Assembly: GCA_947479085.1 (NCBI GenBank)
Contig: CANJYB010000010.1
Coordinates: 62,001 to 126,000 of the forward strand
Length of the DNA: 64,000 bases
Direction: 5' to 3'
From: Bacteroidota bacterium
Lineage (GTDB): Bacteria; Bacteroidota; Bacteroidia; 2-12-FULL-35-15
Shown here: positions 8,218 to 17,099 of the stretch, one piece after another
How positions within the stretch are numbered: the stretch's first letter is position 1
Layout of the letters: each line of letters begins with the position of its first letter
The notes under the pieces: generated by a model
Seen by the model: only the letters and a program-made list of their open reading frames with translations
Told to the model about the DNA's origin: nothing
The model's database searches: none
Made by a program: the position numbers and the translations under genes

Positions 8218-9045
8218 ATGAATCGAATTTTTTTGTCAACATTATTATTATCCGCTGGTTTTTTATCATTAACATTAAGTTCCTGTAAAAAAGAAACTCC
8301 TGATACGGAAACACAAGCTTCGGTTGATAATGCCGTTTGTGAAGGAGAATTCAATAGTCGTATTCAGGTTATCAACAGCATTGCCATAAATCAGCCAGGA
8401 GTAAAAGACAACCGAACTTCTGGTCCCATAGTTACCGTTGACCCAGCTGATACTCTAAATGGGTTTCCAATCACTATGAATATTGATTATGGAACATTGG
8501 GAATAGAAGATTCCATTGACCATAAAGTAAGAAAGGGTAAAATGATAGTTAGATTTGATGCTTCATGGCATACTTTAGGAGCCATAGCAGTGGTAAAACT
8601 GGTAGATTATTATGTAGCAAAAAGTACCGGGGCTAATTTTGTAATGTATTCTGCGGATAGCATTATACTAACTCACATGACTGCAGGTTCTTTTACACAA
8701 AATGTAATTGGTGGAAAATGCATTTCTTCTGATTTTAATTTAGAATGGAGTTCTGATAGGACAGTCACGCAAACAGAAGGAATTTTAACCACTTCGAATC
8801 CTTACGATGATGTATTTTCGGCAGCAGGAAGCTCAAAGGGTAAAGACAGAAACGGAAAATCTTATTCTGTCAATATTACTTCACCTATAGTTAAACGCGC
8901 AAGTTGTTCCTGGATAGAAAAAGGTACTTTGGACTTAACTCCCGAGGGATTACCTGTCCGAACAGTAAATTATGGTGATGGAGCTTGTGACAGTAAGGCT
9001 TCCATAACAATTGATGGCAATACTTTTACCTTTAATATGAATTAG
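8218..9045 (+). CDS. Lipoprotein of unknown function
   Basis: 275 residues. The N-terminus has a lipobox, LTLSSCKKE, with the lipidated cysteine near residue 23, so it is anchored to a membrane, probably the outer one. The remainder is rich in Thr, Ser, Asp and Gly with strand-like segments (ITMNIDYGTLGIED, GKMIVRFDASWH, ITIDGNTFTFNMN), consistent with a beta-sandwich. Similar beta-rich lipoproteins with repeated signals for precursor-to-surface export are common in Bacteroidota. Function unknown. Confidence 0.7.
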   Translation: MNRIFLSTLLLSAGFLSLTLSSCKKETPDTETQASVDNAVCEGEFNSRIQVINSIAINQPGVKDNRTSGPIVTVDPADTLNGFPITMNIDYGTLGIEDSIDHKVRKGKMIVRFDASWHTLGAIAVVKLVDYYVAKSTGANFVMYSADSIILTHMTAGSFTQNVIGGKCISSDFNLEWSSDRTVTQTEGILTTSNPYDDVFSAAGSSKGKDRNGKSYSVNITSPIVKRASCSWIEKGTLDLTPEGLPVRTVNYGDGACDSKASITIDGNTFTFNMN

Positions 9046-9078
9046 TTTAAAAAATATATTAGAAAAAAAAAGGGCTTA

Positions 9079-9111
9079 TTGCTTATTTAGTTAAACTAAT
9101 TTATATATTTG
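9079..9111 (+). promoter_or_regulatory. Promoter of the siaB-siaC-like pair
   Basis: TTG at 9079-9081 and TATATTTG at 9104-9111 with a 22-bp spacer, slightly longer than the usual 19-21. The first ATG of the siaB-like gene is at 9161. Confidence 0.55.
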
Positions 9112-9160
9112 CTCATTCTATTTAAGAACAATAAGTAATAAAGGGACTCAAAAAACATAT

Positions 9161-9706
9161 ATGATGTTAAACATTTATGAATTTTACGATAAAATGGAGC
9201 GTAATAACATTATGCTTTCTTTTAAAGGTGATATCACTTCTGAGTTACTTACATCCGTTCTTCAAATTATGGAATCGAAACTGGATACGCTTCAGGAAGA
9301 GCCTAAAATCAAAAAGAAAGTTTACAATGTTTTAGTGGAATGTCTTCAGAATCTTTACCATCATCTTGATGAAGTATCACAAGATCAGAATGAAAAAATT
9401 CGTTCTGCGATTTTTATGATTGGCAAAATAGATAATTCTTATAATATTATTACCGGTAACTATATTAAAAATTCAAATATAGAAGGGTTAAAGAAGAGAT
9501 TGGATGACATTAATGTTCTTACAAAAGAGGAGTTAAAGGAATATTATAAATTAGTATTAAATAATGGTGAAATGTCTTTAAAAGGAGGTGGAGGTTTAGG
9601 TATGATAGACATAGCAAGAAAAACCGGACAAAAACTTAACTTTGATTTTTCACCTGTTGACGAAAATTATTCTTTTTTTAGTTTAAATATCAAAATATCA
9701 CAATAA
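9161..9706 (+). CDS. siaB: SiaB-family protein kinase
   Basis: 181 residues, the size of SiaB. The gene resembles the SiaB/DUF6272 family: an N-terminal IYEFYDKMERNNIMLSFKG segment, a helix with the N-box-like VECLQNLYHHLDE (around 61-73) and a glycine-rich GGGGLGMIDIARKTG near 141-155, all consistent with a GHKL-type ATPase fold. In Pseudomonas aeruginosa SiaB phosphorylates SiaC and the SiaA phosphatase reverses this. Its stop is 15 bp before the siaC-like gene, so the two form an operon. A second ATG one codon later (9164) is an alternative start. Confidence 0.85.
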   Translation: MMLNIYEFYDKMERNNIMLSFKGDITSELLTSVLQIMESKLDTLQEEPKIKKKVYNVLVECLQNLYHHLDEVSQDQNEKIRSAIFMIGKIDNSYNIITGNYIKNSNIEGLKKRLDDINVLTKEELKEYYKLVLNNGEMSLKGGGGLGMIDIARKTGQKLNFDFSPVDENYSFFSLNIKISQ

Positions 9707-9721
9707 ACAACAAATATAATC

Positions 9722-10102
9722 ATGGAAAAAATATCTATAGAAGGAACACCAAAAACACCTACTATCACTTTTGATACTGCAAAGGGATTTTTAGAAATTA
9801 AAGGACGTTCAATCCCTGAAAACTCAATTGAGTTTTACAAACCGCTTGTAGACTGGTTGGAAAAATATTCTGGGAAACCACAGTCAACAACAAGTGTAAA
9901 TATACAATTAGAATATTTCAATACCAGCTCGTCAAAATGTATTTTAGATGTATTCAAAAAATTGGAAGCTATCAATAAAGGAGGAAGCGCGGTTACCATT
10001 AATTGGTATTACGAAGAAGACGATGAAGATATGTTGGAAGCAGGAGAAGATTATCAAGCAATAATTAACGTGCCTTTTAAAATGGTTCAGGTATCTGAGT
10101 AA
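9722..10102 (+). CDS. siaC: SiaC-family regulatory phosphoprotein (DUF1987)
   Basis: 126 residues; the opening MEKISIEGTPKTPTITFDT and the core IEFYKPLVDWLEKY are characteristic of the DUF1987/SiaC family. The segment EYFNTSSSKCILDVF contains T68, which falls at the position reported as the SiaB phosphorylation site (Thr68) in P. aeruginosa SiaC. The acidic stretch EEDDEDMLEAGEDYQ follows. In Pseudomonas unphosphorylated SiaC activates the diguanylate cyclase SiaD; no GGDEF protein occurs in this window, so the partner here is unknown. Last gene of the unit, followed by a strong terminator. Confidence 0.9.
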   Translation: MEKISIEGTPKTPTITFDTAKGFLEIKGRSIPENSIEFYKPLVDWLEKYSGKPQSTTSVNIQLEYFNTSSSKCILDVFKKLEAINKGGSAVTINWYYEEDDEDMLEAGEDYQAIINVPFKMVQVSE

Positions 10103-10121
10103 TTATAACTCATTTTAAATG

Positions 10122-10158
10122 AAAAGGGAAAGAAACAGTTGTTTCTTTCCCTTTTTTT
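10122..10158. terminator. Strong bidirectional terminator
   Basis: Perfect inverted repeat: AAAAGGGAAAGAAAC, loop agtt, GTTTCTTTCCCTTTT, with a T run after it on the plus strand and an A run before it. It serves the siaC end and, on the other strand, the end of the convergent LysE gene. Confidence 0.9.
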
Positions 10159-10171
10159 ATTCCAAACTATT

Positions 10172-10810
10172 TTACTTTGAGAAATAGTGGTTATAAATCA
10201 GTACCAAACCAAAGATAACTAATATACTCCCGGTTATATAATTAACAATGGTCATTAGTTTATCAGTCAGATAAATTTTAATTTTATCAGCAAGAGAAAC
10301 CTTGGCTAGCTCAACAAAAAGTACGGCAGCTAAAACAATTGAAAAGAAAATAAACATCTTCGGAAAAGAATAATCAAGGGATTTACTGACTGCAGTTACA
10401 TTACCCAACCATAAAAACCATACTGTTGGATTAAAGAGATTCAATACAAATCCTTTTAAAAGCATTAATGATGGATGTGGTGCCTGGTATTCAATATCAA
10501 TAGCTGTTTCGGATTTGGTGACATGCTTTTTAAAATAAAATGCACCAAAAACAATAAGTATTATTCCTCCTATTATTGCAGAGAACGTCTGAGCTTTTTC
10601 TGAATGCAATAAGTTTATTGCTCCAAAATGAACGAGAAGACAGATTAACATGCAAAGAAAAAAATCGCTGGAAACAATACCTATCGCCAATAAAGAGCCT
10701 GGTTTATAACCATGTTTAATACCAGTATTTATCAATGAAAAAAAAGCCGGACCAAAAGAAAAAGTCAGAAGAAGAACAATTACTAATCCTTGATATATCA
10801 GGCTAAACAT
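10172..10810 (-). CDS. LysE/RhtB family amino acid exporter
   Basis: 212 residues with about six hydrophobic helices. The N-terminal GLVIVLLLTFSFGPAFFSL and the NLFNPTVWFLWLG motif in the middle (around 125-137) are typical of the LysE superfamily, which exports lysine, threonine, homoserine or related metabolites. Substrate not assignable. It starts 9 bp after the upstream GH3 gene on the same strand, so it is likely co-transcribed with it. Confidence 0.85.
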   Translation of the reverse strand: MFSLIYQGLVIVLLLTFSFGPAFFSLINTGIKHGYKPGSLLAIGIVSSDFFLCMLICLLVHFGAINLLHSEKAQTFSAIIGGIILIVFGAFYFKKHVTKSETAIDIEYQAPHPSLMLLKGFVLNLFNPTVWFLWLGNVTAVSKSLDYSFPKMFIFFSIVLAAVLFVELAKVSLADKIKIYLTDKLMTIVNYITGSILVIFGLVLIYNHYFSK

Positions 10811-10819
10811 ATTGGTTTT

Positions 10820-12352
10820 CTATTTTTTTGTTTCGTTTAAATATGTTTGCCAGTCAATCAATTGTTTGTTTTTTAATACGCGGGGAAATTTAAATGCAGC
10901 ACCAAACTTACCTATCTTGTGCATGTAATCATAAAAAATATGTGTTGGTAATACTTCAACAATAACTTCTTTGAGAGCCGCACTTCTTTCTACTCTGTAA
11001 TCATCATTTAAATCCTTTAATATTTCGTCAATTCTTTTTCTCAAAAGAACAGGATCTGTTTTATCATCGGTACCAATGTACCAATGATGCGCAAACAATG
11101 TTTCGTAATTTACCCCGGCTACAGTAAATTCTTTGATATTAATATTCATTTCCTCTGAAACCAATTCAATAGCACGATTCATATTATCCTGAGAAAGATG
11201 TTCTCCACATAAACTTAAAAACTGTTTTGTGCGCCCTGTAATAAGAATTTCATACCTGTTCAGGTCAGTAAATTTAATTACATCTCCGATTAAATACCTC
11301 CACGCTCCCGAACAAGATGATAACAAAAGAGCATATTCAACACCTTCCTTTACTTCCCCGATATGAAATGCTTCCGGATTTTCAACTATTGTTCCTTCTG
11401 CGTCAAAGTTACTCTCAGTAAAAGGAACAAATTCGAAGAAAATTCCATTATTAAGCACCATCCGACATGAATCGGTACCAAGTCGGTCCTGGTATGCAAT
11501 GAAACCTTCAGAAGCAAGGTAAGTATCAAAAAACATAATTGGTCTTCCCACCAGTTTCTCAAACCCTTTTTTGTAAGGTGCTATAGAAACACCACCGTGA
11601 ACATACAATTCCAGGTTTGGCCAGATATCATGAATATTATTTACTTTATATTCTGCAATTATCATTTCAAATAAAATCTGCACCCAGGCCGGTACGCCCA
11701 CGATAATTCCAATATCCCAGTCTTTAGCACTTTTAACAATCTCTTCCAGTTTTGTATCCCAATCCCGCTCTTTGGAGATTCGCCTACCTGGTTTGTAAAA
11801 ATGCTGGAAATAAAACGGAATGTTTTTTACCTGTATTCCACTTAAATCGCCTTCAAAATAAGTTCCATTATAGTTAAGATGGGAACTTCCTCCCAACATC
11901 AAAACTCCTCTTTCGAAATGTTCTTTTGGCAAATCAAAATGACCCTGACGAATCATCTGTCGAATATTGGACTTTTTAATTGCCCTTAACATATCGGAAG
12001 TCACCGGTATGTGTTTACTTGAAGCTTCTGAAGTTCCAGAACTCAATGCGAAATATTTCACCTTTCCCGGCCAACATACAAAAGCCTCGCCCTGCAAAGA
12101 ACGATACCACCACTTCTTAAACATTGAATTATAATCGTGGGTACGAACGGTATTCTGAAATGCAGTGACTACCTCCTTTTCATTTACCAGTTTAGAAAAA
12201 TTGTAATGTTCGCCAAAGGCAGTAAATTCGGCTTTGGCCAATAACTTACGTAATACCTTTACCTGCTGCTTATACCCATTTATCTTACGTATTTTAGGCA
12301 TTCGCTCGCGTATTTCGAACGTACGTTTTAATATAGAACCTAAAATTGCCAT
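10820..12352 (-). CDS. GH3-family acyl-adenylate/acyl-amide synthetase-like protein
   Basis: 510 residues, full length for bacterial GH3 proteins. Features include the ATP-binding YFALSSGTSEASSKHIPVT segment (about 100-118), a second nucleotide-site region around MFFDTYLASEG, and the TGRTKQFLSLCGEHLS motif near 370-385. Plant GH3 proteins couple amino acids to acyl acids by adenylation; in Bacteroidota the substrates are unknown. ATG start at 12352. It heads a two-gene unit with the LysE exporter, hinting that an acylated or amino acid-linked product might be exported, which is inference. Confidence 0.85.
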   Translation of the reverse strand: MAILGSILKRTFEIRERMPKIRKINGYKQQVKVLRKLLAKAEFTAFGEHYNFSKLVNEKEVVTAFQNTVRTHDYNSMFKKWWYRSLQGEAFVCWPGKVKYFALSSGTSEASSKHIPVTSDMLRAIKKSNIRQMIRQGHFDLPKEHFERGVLMLGGSSHLNYNGTYFEGDLSGIQVKNIPFYFQHFYKPGRRISKERDWDTKLEEIVKSAKDWDIGIIVGVPAWVQILFEMIIAEYKVNNIHDIWPNLELYVHGGVSIAPYKKGFEKLVGRPIMFFDTYLASEGFIAYQDRLGTDSCRMVLNNGIFFEFVPFTESNFDAEGTIVENPEAFHIGEVKEGVEYALLLSSCSGAWRYLIGDVIKFTDLNRYEILITGRTKQFLSLCGEHLSQDNMNRAIELVSEEMNINIKEFTVAGVNYETLFAHHWYIGTDDKTDPVLLRKRIDEILKDLNDDYRVERSAALKEVIVEVLPTHIFYDYMHKIGKFGAAFKFPRVLKNKQLIDWQTYLNETKK

Positions 12353-12427
12353 GCTTTGCTTTTATAAATTTTTACTAAAATAATGATTTATCTTATTGTA
12401 TTGTTTTCTTTTTTTAATTTGGTTGAA

Positions 12428-12463
12428 ATAAAAAGCGACACAATTTTGAATTGTGTCGCCTTA
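12428..12463 (-). terminator. Terminator after the M42 aminopeptidase gene
   Basis: Perfect 11-bp stem GCGACACAATT / AATTGTGTCGC with a 3-nt loop (12435-12459); on the minus strand it is followed by a T run. It lies 39 bp past the aminopeptidase stop. Confidence 0.85.
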
Positions 12464-12501
12464 ATTATTCGCAATCGAACTCTATTAAAGACTTCGGAAG
12501 C

Positions 12502-13611
12502 TTAATTACTTTTGAAATACTTAAAATCGTGATTGTTTTTTATTGTTCTTAATGATTCATAAATTAGTTTAATCACATTCTCCACATCAATTTTATTAAC
12601 TGATTCGACAGTGGTGTGCATGTATCTTAAAGGCAATGAAACTAAAGCAGAAGGAATTCCACCAATGGAATAAGCAAATGCATCTGTATCTGTTCCGGTA
12701 GCTCGTGATACCGCGGCTCGCTGGAAAGGTATATTTTTACTGTTCGCTGCATTGATAATCAATTTCAATAAATTATTCTGAACTGCAGGACCGTAAGTAA
12801 CAACAGGACCTTCGCCCGCTGAAATATCACCGGAAGTAACTTTGTTCATCATTGGTGTTTGAGTGCAGTGGGTGACATCAGTACAAATTACCACATTGGG
12901 TTTGATGGTTTGTGTAATCATTTCTGCTCCGCGTAAACCAACTTCTTCCTGCACTGAATTAGTAATGTATAACCCAAATGGCAATTTCACTTTGTTTTCT
13001 TTTAAAAGTCTTGCCACTTCAGCAATCATAAATCCTCCCATTCTATTGTCCAATGCACGACCAACAAAGTACTTATCATTTAAAATCATAAATTTATCTT
13101 CGTAAGTAATCACACAACCTACATGCACTCCAAGAGCTTCCACTTCTTTTTTACTACTGCAGCCGCAATCAAGGAATATGTTTTTCAGAGAAGCAGGCTC
13201 TTCTTTACCCGGTTCGCGAACGTGAATGGCCGGCCATCCGAACACTGCCTTTACAATACCCTTTTCGGTATGAATGTTTACCCTTTTGGAAGGTGCAATC
13301 ATGTGGTCGCTGCCACCATTTCGGCATACATAAATGAAACCATCCTTGGTGATGTAATGAACGAACCAGGAAATCTCATCTGCATGAGCCTCTATTACCA
13401 CCTTAAATTCGGCTTCAGGATTAAGAACTGCCACAGCCGTTCCATAGTTATCAATAAATGTTTTGTCCACATTTGGTTTGATGTAATTCAGCCATAGTTT
13501 TTGCCCTTCGCTTTCAAAACCAGTTGGCGAGGCATTATTCAAATACGCTTCCAGAAAATCAACTGATGTTTTTGTAAGAATTGATTTTGATTTTTTTTCT
13601 TTTTTTGCCAT
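12502..13611 (-). CDS. M42 family (glutamyl/PepA-like) zinc aminopeptidase
   Basis: 369 residues. Metal and catalytic residues of the M42 family are visible: H76 in EAHADEI, D188 in GRALDNRMGG, E222/E223 in VQEEVGLRGA, D245 in CTDVTH and a C-terminal histidine in YMHTTVE. A lysine-rich N-terminal tail (MAKKEKKSKS) precedes the domain. These enzymes are large tetrahedral cytosolic aminopeptidases that trim peptides. The gene lies 50 bp downstream of the DUF885 gene on the same strand; both are peptide-degrading enzymes and may share a transcript. Confidence 0.92.
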   Translation of the reverse strand: MAKKEKKSKSILTKTSVDFLEAYLNNASPTGFESEGQKLWLNYIKPNVDKTFIDNYGTAVAVLNPEAEFKVVIEAHADEISWFVHYITKDGFIYVCRNGGSDHMIAPSKRVNIHTEKGIVKAVFGWPAIHVREPGKEEPASLKNIFLDCGCSSKKEVEALGVHVGCVITYEDKFMILNDKYFVGRALDNRMGGFMIAEVARLLKENKVKLPFGLYITNSVQEEVGLRGAEMITQTIKPNVVICTDVTHCTQTPMMNKVTSGDISAGEGPVVTYGPAVQNNLLKLIINAANSKNIPFQRAAVSRATGTDTDAFAYSIGGIPSALVSLPLRYMHTTVESVNKIDVENVIKLIYESLRTIKNNHDFKYFKSN

Positions 13612-13661
13612 TCTATTTAGTTGTTAATTATTAGTTTCTAGTTATTAGTCTGAGAATTATT

Positions 13662-15506
13662 TTATAACTTTTTTGCCACCCATGAATTCACCATTTCTTC
13701 CAGAATATCCATTGGTAAAGGTCCGGAAGTAACTACTACATCATGAAACTCCCGAATATCGAATTTATCACCCAGTTTCTTTTTTGCCATTTCGCGAAGG
13801 TCAAGAATTTTATTCATACCAATTTTATATCCAGTTGCCTGTGATGGCCAAACTATATAACGTTCAATCTCTTTAAGGTTATCGCCTTCAGGGTTTGGTG
13901 TATTGTCTTTAAAATATTTCAATGCCATTTCGCGTGTCCATTTTTTACGATGAATTCCGCTATCAACCACTAAGCGGGCAGCACGAAAAAGCTCCATTGC
14001 CAACCTTCCGAAATCTGAATAAGGATCCTGGTAAAAACCAATTTCTTTTGGAACACGTTCTGAATACAAAGCCCAACCTTCTACATAAGCAGTGTTACCT
14101 CCATTTTTGCGAAACTTAGGCATATTCGTTAATTCCTGTGCAATGGCAATCTGCATGTGATGTCCGGGAATGCCTTCGTGGTAAGCCAAGGCTTCCATCT
14201 GGTAAGTAGCCTGGTTAGTCATGTCATACAAATTAATATAATAGCGGCCCGGACGCGAACCATCCAATGCAGGCTCTTCGTAAAAAGCACCACCGGCTGA
14301 CTTTTCGCGGAAAGGTTCAACAGCCTTTACTTCAATAGAAGCTTTTGGAAGAGTGATAAATAATTTTGGCAACTGCTGTTTCATGTCGTCAATAATCTTG
14401 ACAGCTTTTACTCTGTATGCTTCTTTTCCTTCTTTGGTGTTCGGATAATAAAACTGTTTGTCGGTGCGCATAAAATCGAAGAAATCATTGAGGTTATCGT
14501 TCTTGAAATTTACTTTCTTCATAATTTCTTTCATTTCCTCCTGTATGCGGGCTACTTCCTTTAATCCAAGTTCATGAATTTCATCGGCAGTCATATTGGT
14601 AGTAGTAGTTTGTTTTAATGCAGCATCATAAAAGGTATCTCCATCCGGCCATTTCCATGCACCATCATCAGTGGTAGCTTTTTTCTCCAGTTCATTCCAG
14701 TATTTCATTAACTTTTCGTAGGCTGGTTTTACTGAAGTAAGCATTGCATCTTTGGCTTTTGCAATGAGGTCTTTTTTAGTAGCATCATCTATATCCTTTA
14801 TTGCATTTACTTTCTTAGTAATATCCTCCAGCAAGGCATTGGCTGGTTTTCCTTTTTCAAAAGGTTCACCGGAAATAATGTTTTTGCAATCGCTGATCAC
14901 GTAGGGAAATACAAACTTAGGAGGGATGATATTTTTCTCTTCTCTTATTTTCAGAGCTGCAAGCAACTGGTCGAAAAGATGATTAATGCCTGATAATCTT
15001 GCTATGTAATCTTCGGCTTCTTTTTTATTTGCTACGGTATGGATATTAATAAGAAATGCAGGAATGGCGGAATGAGGGCCATCCATTTGGTTCACTATAT
15101 AATTATGGTATCTCCATTTGAAATTATCAATTTTTTCGTTGCAGTTTTTTTCGAAAAGGCGATACGATATTTTTGTGTTTTCGTCCAAAGCATCCAAAGT
15201 AAATGTTTTATGCAATGCCTCCAAAGCTGCTTTGGTATGTTCCAGTTCCTGCTGTGCGTGCTCATCACTCAGGTCGGTCCATTTATCATAATCCTTTTTA
15301 ATGCCGAGATAAGATTGGCGTTGCGGGTCGCGGTCGACTTCGGAATCAAAAATACTGTCGAAAAATTTATTGGCTTTTGCGCTTTGGGTTTTTATTTCTT
15401 CTTCCGAAGCTTTGTTTTTATTTTCAGAAGATGATTCTTTTCCTCCTCCGCAGGAGGCAAACAAGCTGATGGAGATAATGGAAAGAAAGAATATTTGTTT
15501 TTTCAT
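13662..15506 (-). CDS. DUF885 lipoprotein, predicted metallopeptidase
   Basis: Start set at ATG 15506 because it begins a lipoprotein signal (MKKQIFFLSIISISLFASCGG) with the lipobox cysteine near residue 19; the longer open frame adds 13 residues before it. 614 residues. The AYHEGIPGHHMQ motif resembles the gluzincin-like HEXXH of DUF885 proteins, which are believed to be membrane-anchored dipeptidase-like enzymes. C-terminal RAARLVVDSGIH and WPSQATGYKIG are family hallmarks. It would act in the periplasm or at the cell surface on peptides. Confidence 0.88.
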   Translation of the reverse strand: MKKQIFFLSIISISLFASCGGGKESSSENKNKASEEEIKTQSAKANKFFDSIFDSEVDRDPQRQSYLGIKKDYDKWTDLSDEHAQQELEHTKAALEALHKTFTLDALDENTKISYRLFEKNCNEKIDNFKWRYHNYIVNQMDGPHSAIPAFLINIHTVANKKEAEDYIARLSGINHLFDQLLAALKIREEKNIIPPKFVFPYVISDCKNIISGEPFEKGKPANALLEDITKKVNAIKDIDDATKKDLIAKAKDAMLTSVKPAYEKLMKYWNELEKKATTDDGAWKWPDGDTFYDAALKQTTTTNMTADEIHELGLKEVARIQEEMKEIMKKVNFKNDNLNDFFDFMRTDKQFYYPNTKEGKEAYRVKAVKIIDDMKQQLPKLFITLPKASIEVKAVEPFREKSAGGAFYEEPALDGSRPGRYYINLYDMTNQATYQMEALAYHEGIPGHHMQIAIAQELTNMPKFRKNGGNTAYVEGWALYSERVPKEIGFYQDPYSDFGRLAMELFRAARLVVDSGIHRKKWTREMALKYFKDNTPNPEGDNLKEIERYIVWPSQATGYKIGMNKILDLREMAKKKLGDKFDIREFHDVVVTSGPLPMDILEEMVNSWVAKKL

Positions 15507-15795
15507 AGTTAAGATTTGGGATAAAGGTATGTTTTTTTCTTTCAATTATTAATTAAGTAATCTAAAGAATAAACATTGATATGACTTAATAAATCTGAAT
15601 GAAAAACAATCTTAAATCTTTGACTTTATTTCGAAAGCTATTTTTTAACAACAAAAATTATTGGTTAATTTAATTCTAATAATTTTATATGCCAAGGAGG
15701 AATGAGAATTTTGTAAATTTGGAAAAGTAAACCCATAATGGGAGCGAAATCACTGACATTTTGACATAAAAAAATTATACTTTTAGTGTTTTTGT

Positions 15796-16030
15796 CAATC
15801 TATTGAGTGAAACGTCCAATCTATTGAAGGGAATGGATGACTATTGTCCGGGAGTGGATAACTATTGGTTGGGGATGGATAACTATTTGTTGGGTATGGA
15901 TAACTATTGGTTGGGGATGGATAACTATTTGTTGGGGATGCATAACTATTTATTGGGGATGGATAACTATTTGTTGGGGAAGGATAACTATTTGTTGGGG
16001 AAGGATAACTATTTGTTGGGAATGGATAAC
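15796..16030. repeat. 21-bp tandem repeat array 1
   Basis: From 15831 there are nine consecutive 21-bp units built on GGATGGATAACTATTTGTTG plus G, followed by one partial unit. Two diverged copies with CAATCTATTGA spaced exactly 21 bp apart (15796 and 15817) precede it, so the period extends further. Units differ at a few fixed places (GAT/GAA, TTG/TGG). Translated on the plus strand it gives a heptapeptide repeat (MDNYLLG), but this is probably incidental. Confidence 0.9.
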
Positions 16031-16184
16031 ATATGGAACTGCTTATCTAAATGAGTGGAAATGATAAACTATAGAGTTGTGAAGTAATATGTGGATAAGG
16101 ATTCTTATCGGACAGCAATTAAATGGATTTGATACAGATTTTTTTTAATAATACATGCAACCAAATTACTATTATTTGCGTCTA

Positions 16185-16192
16185 TATATTTG
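16185..16192 (+). promoter_or_regulatory. Putative -7 element of the T9SS gene
   Basis: TATATTTG, matching TAnnTTTG, 17 bp before the ATG at 16210. No convincing -33 element was seen. Confidence 0.4.
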
Positions 16193-16209
16193 AACCAAGT
16201 TTTAACACT

Positions 16210-16896
16210 ATGAAAAAGATTTGTTTAGTATTTCTTACAATTGGATTTTGCGCATCCCAGAGCAGCTTAGCGAAATGTACTTCTTCTGCCACTACATATG
16301 ATTTAACTGTGAATTCCAATGTGGTGCTTCATCCGGGAGGAACGAGTTACCTTATGGGTGCTATTTGTCCCGGTGGGGTTTTGCTGGATAGTTTGGCTTG
16401 CTGTACACGGATGATACATATTTCGGCAGGAGCTACTTATGAGGCCGGGCCGATGGCTTACGGAATTGTTTACCTGAAAAATGGCGGAACTTTTAATGCA
16501 CATGGGAATAACAATTTTTTTAATCTTTATTACGAAATGGGAGCAACCATTCTTAATTACACCGGACCAATGACTTTGTGCACTGCTGTTTCGTTTCCTG
16601 CCCCTAATTGCTCCACCACTATTAATGAAGAAACTTCTACCTCCGGCTTTTCTTTGTTTCCAAATCCATCGGAGGGTGTGTTTACAATTGAAAGAGGAAC
16701 GGGGAATTTGACAGATATTAGGATAACAGACGTGATTGGGAATATTATTTATCAATCTGAAATTGTAAACCATCGGTCTACAATTGATTTACATGGAATA
16801 GCGAAAGGGATTTATTTTGTGACTATGATGGTTTGTCCGGAAAATTCTCCAAAAGGAAATGAAGAAAGAATCATTAAAAAAATAGTTATTGATTAA
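16210..16896 (+). CDS. Secreted protein with T9SS type A sorting domain
   Basis: Start chosen at ATG 16210, which begins a signal peptide (MKKICLVFLTIGFCASQSSLA); the longer frame from 16123 would bury it. 228 residues. The middle has strand-rich sequence with cysteines (CPGGVLLDSLACC) and alternating hydrophobic positions (IHISAGATYEAG, YLKNGGTFNAHG), similar to a short right-handed beta-solenoid. The last 80 residues form a T9SS type A domain: FSLFPNPSEGVFTIE, ITDVIGNIIYQ, GIAKGIYFV and a basic end. It is exported across the outer membrane by the type IX system. Function of the cargo unknown. Confidence 0.85.
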   Translation: MKKICLVFLTIGFCASQSSLAKCTSSATTYDLTVNSNVVLHPGGTSYLMGAICPGGVLLDSLACCTRMIHISAGATYEAGPMAYGIVYLKNGGTFNAHGNNNFFNLYYEMGATILNYTGPMTLCTAVSFPAPNCSTTINEETSTSGFSLFPNPSEGVFTIERGTGNLTDIRITDVIGNIIYQSEIVNHRSTIDLHGIAKGIYFVTMMVCPENSPKGNEERIIKKIVID

Positions 16897-17099
16897 GTTT
16901 TTACAAAATTTTAAGTTACTAAAGCCCATCTTTTTTTTTAATCTATAGTATCCAATTTCTGCATTTAGAAATCCTGTAAATTGTTAACGCTATTTGTGGC
17001 GGTTTAAACAGATTTTATTATCCCGACTAAATAATTATTGTTAGTTTCACATCCGATTTAAAATAAAATTTAATTTTTTTACAAAAAAAAACAAAAAGA

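Larger units (their letters stand above)
15507..16209. other. Divergent intergenic region holding a 21-bp repeat array
   Basis: 703 bp between the DUF885 lipoprotein and a T9SS protein. The central third is the tandem array at 15796-16030. The flanks are AT rich and hold no believable gene. A TATATTTG element at 16185-16192 may be the -7 box of the T9SS gene at 16210. A small inverted repeat GATAAG/CTTATC lies at 16094-16109. The open frames across the array have no ATG-led protein of known type and stay open because the period is a multiple of three. Confidence 0.7.

Noticed and set aside
15803-16054. ORF encoding a MDNYLLG heptapeptide repeat
   Set aside because: Its start is a TTG, frames remain open because the 21-bp unit lacks stop codons, and another frame is equally open. 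Better explained as a DNA tandem array.
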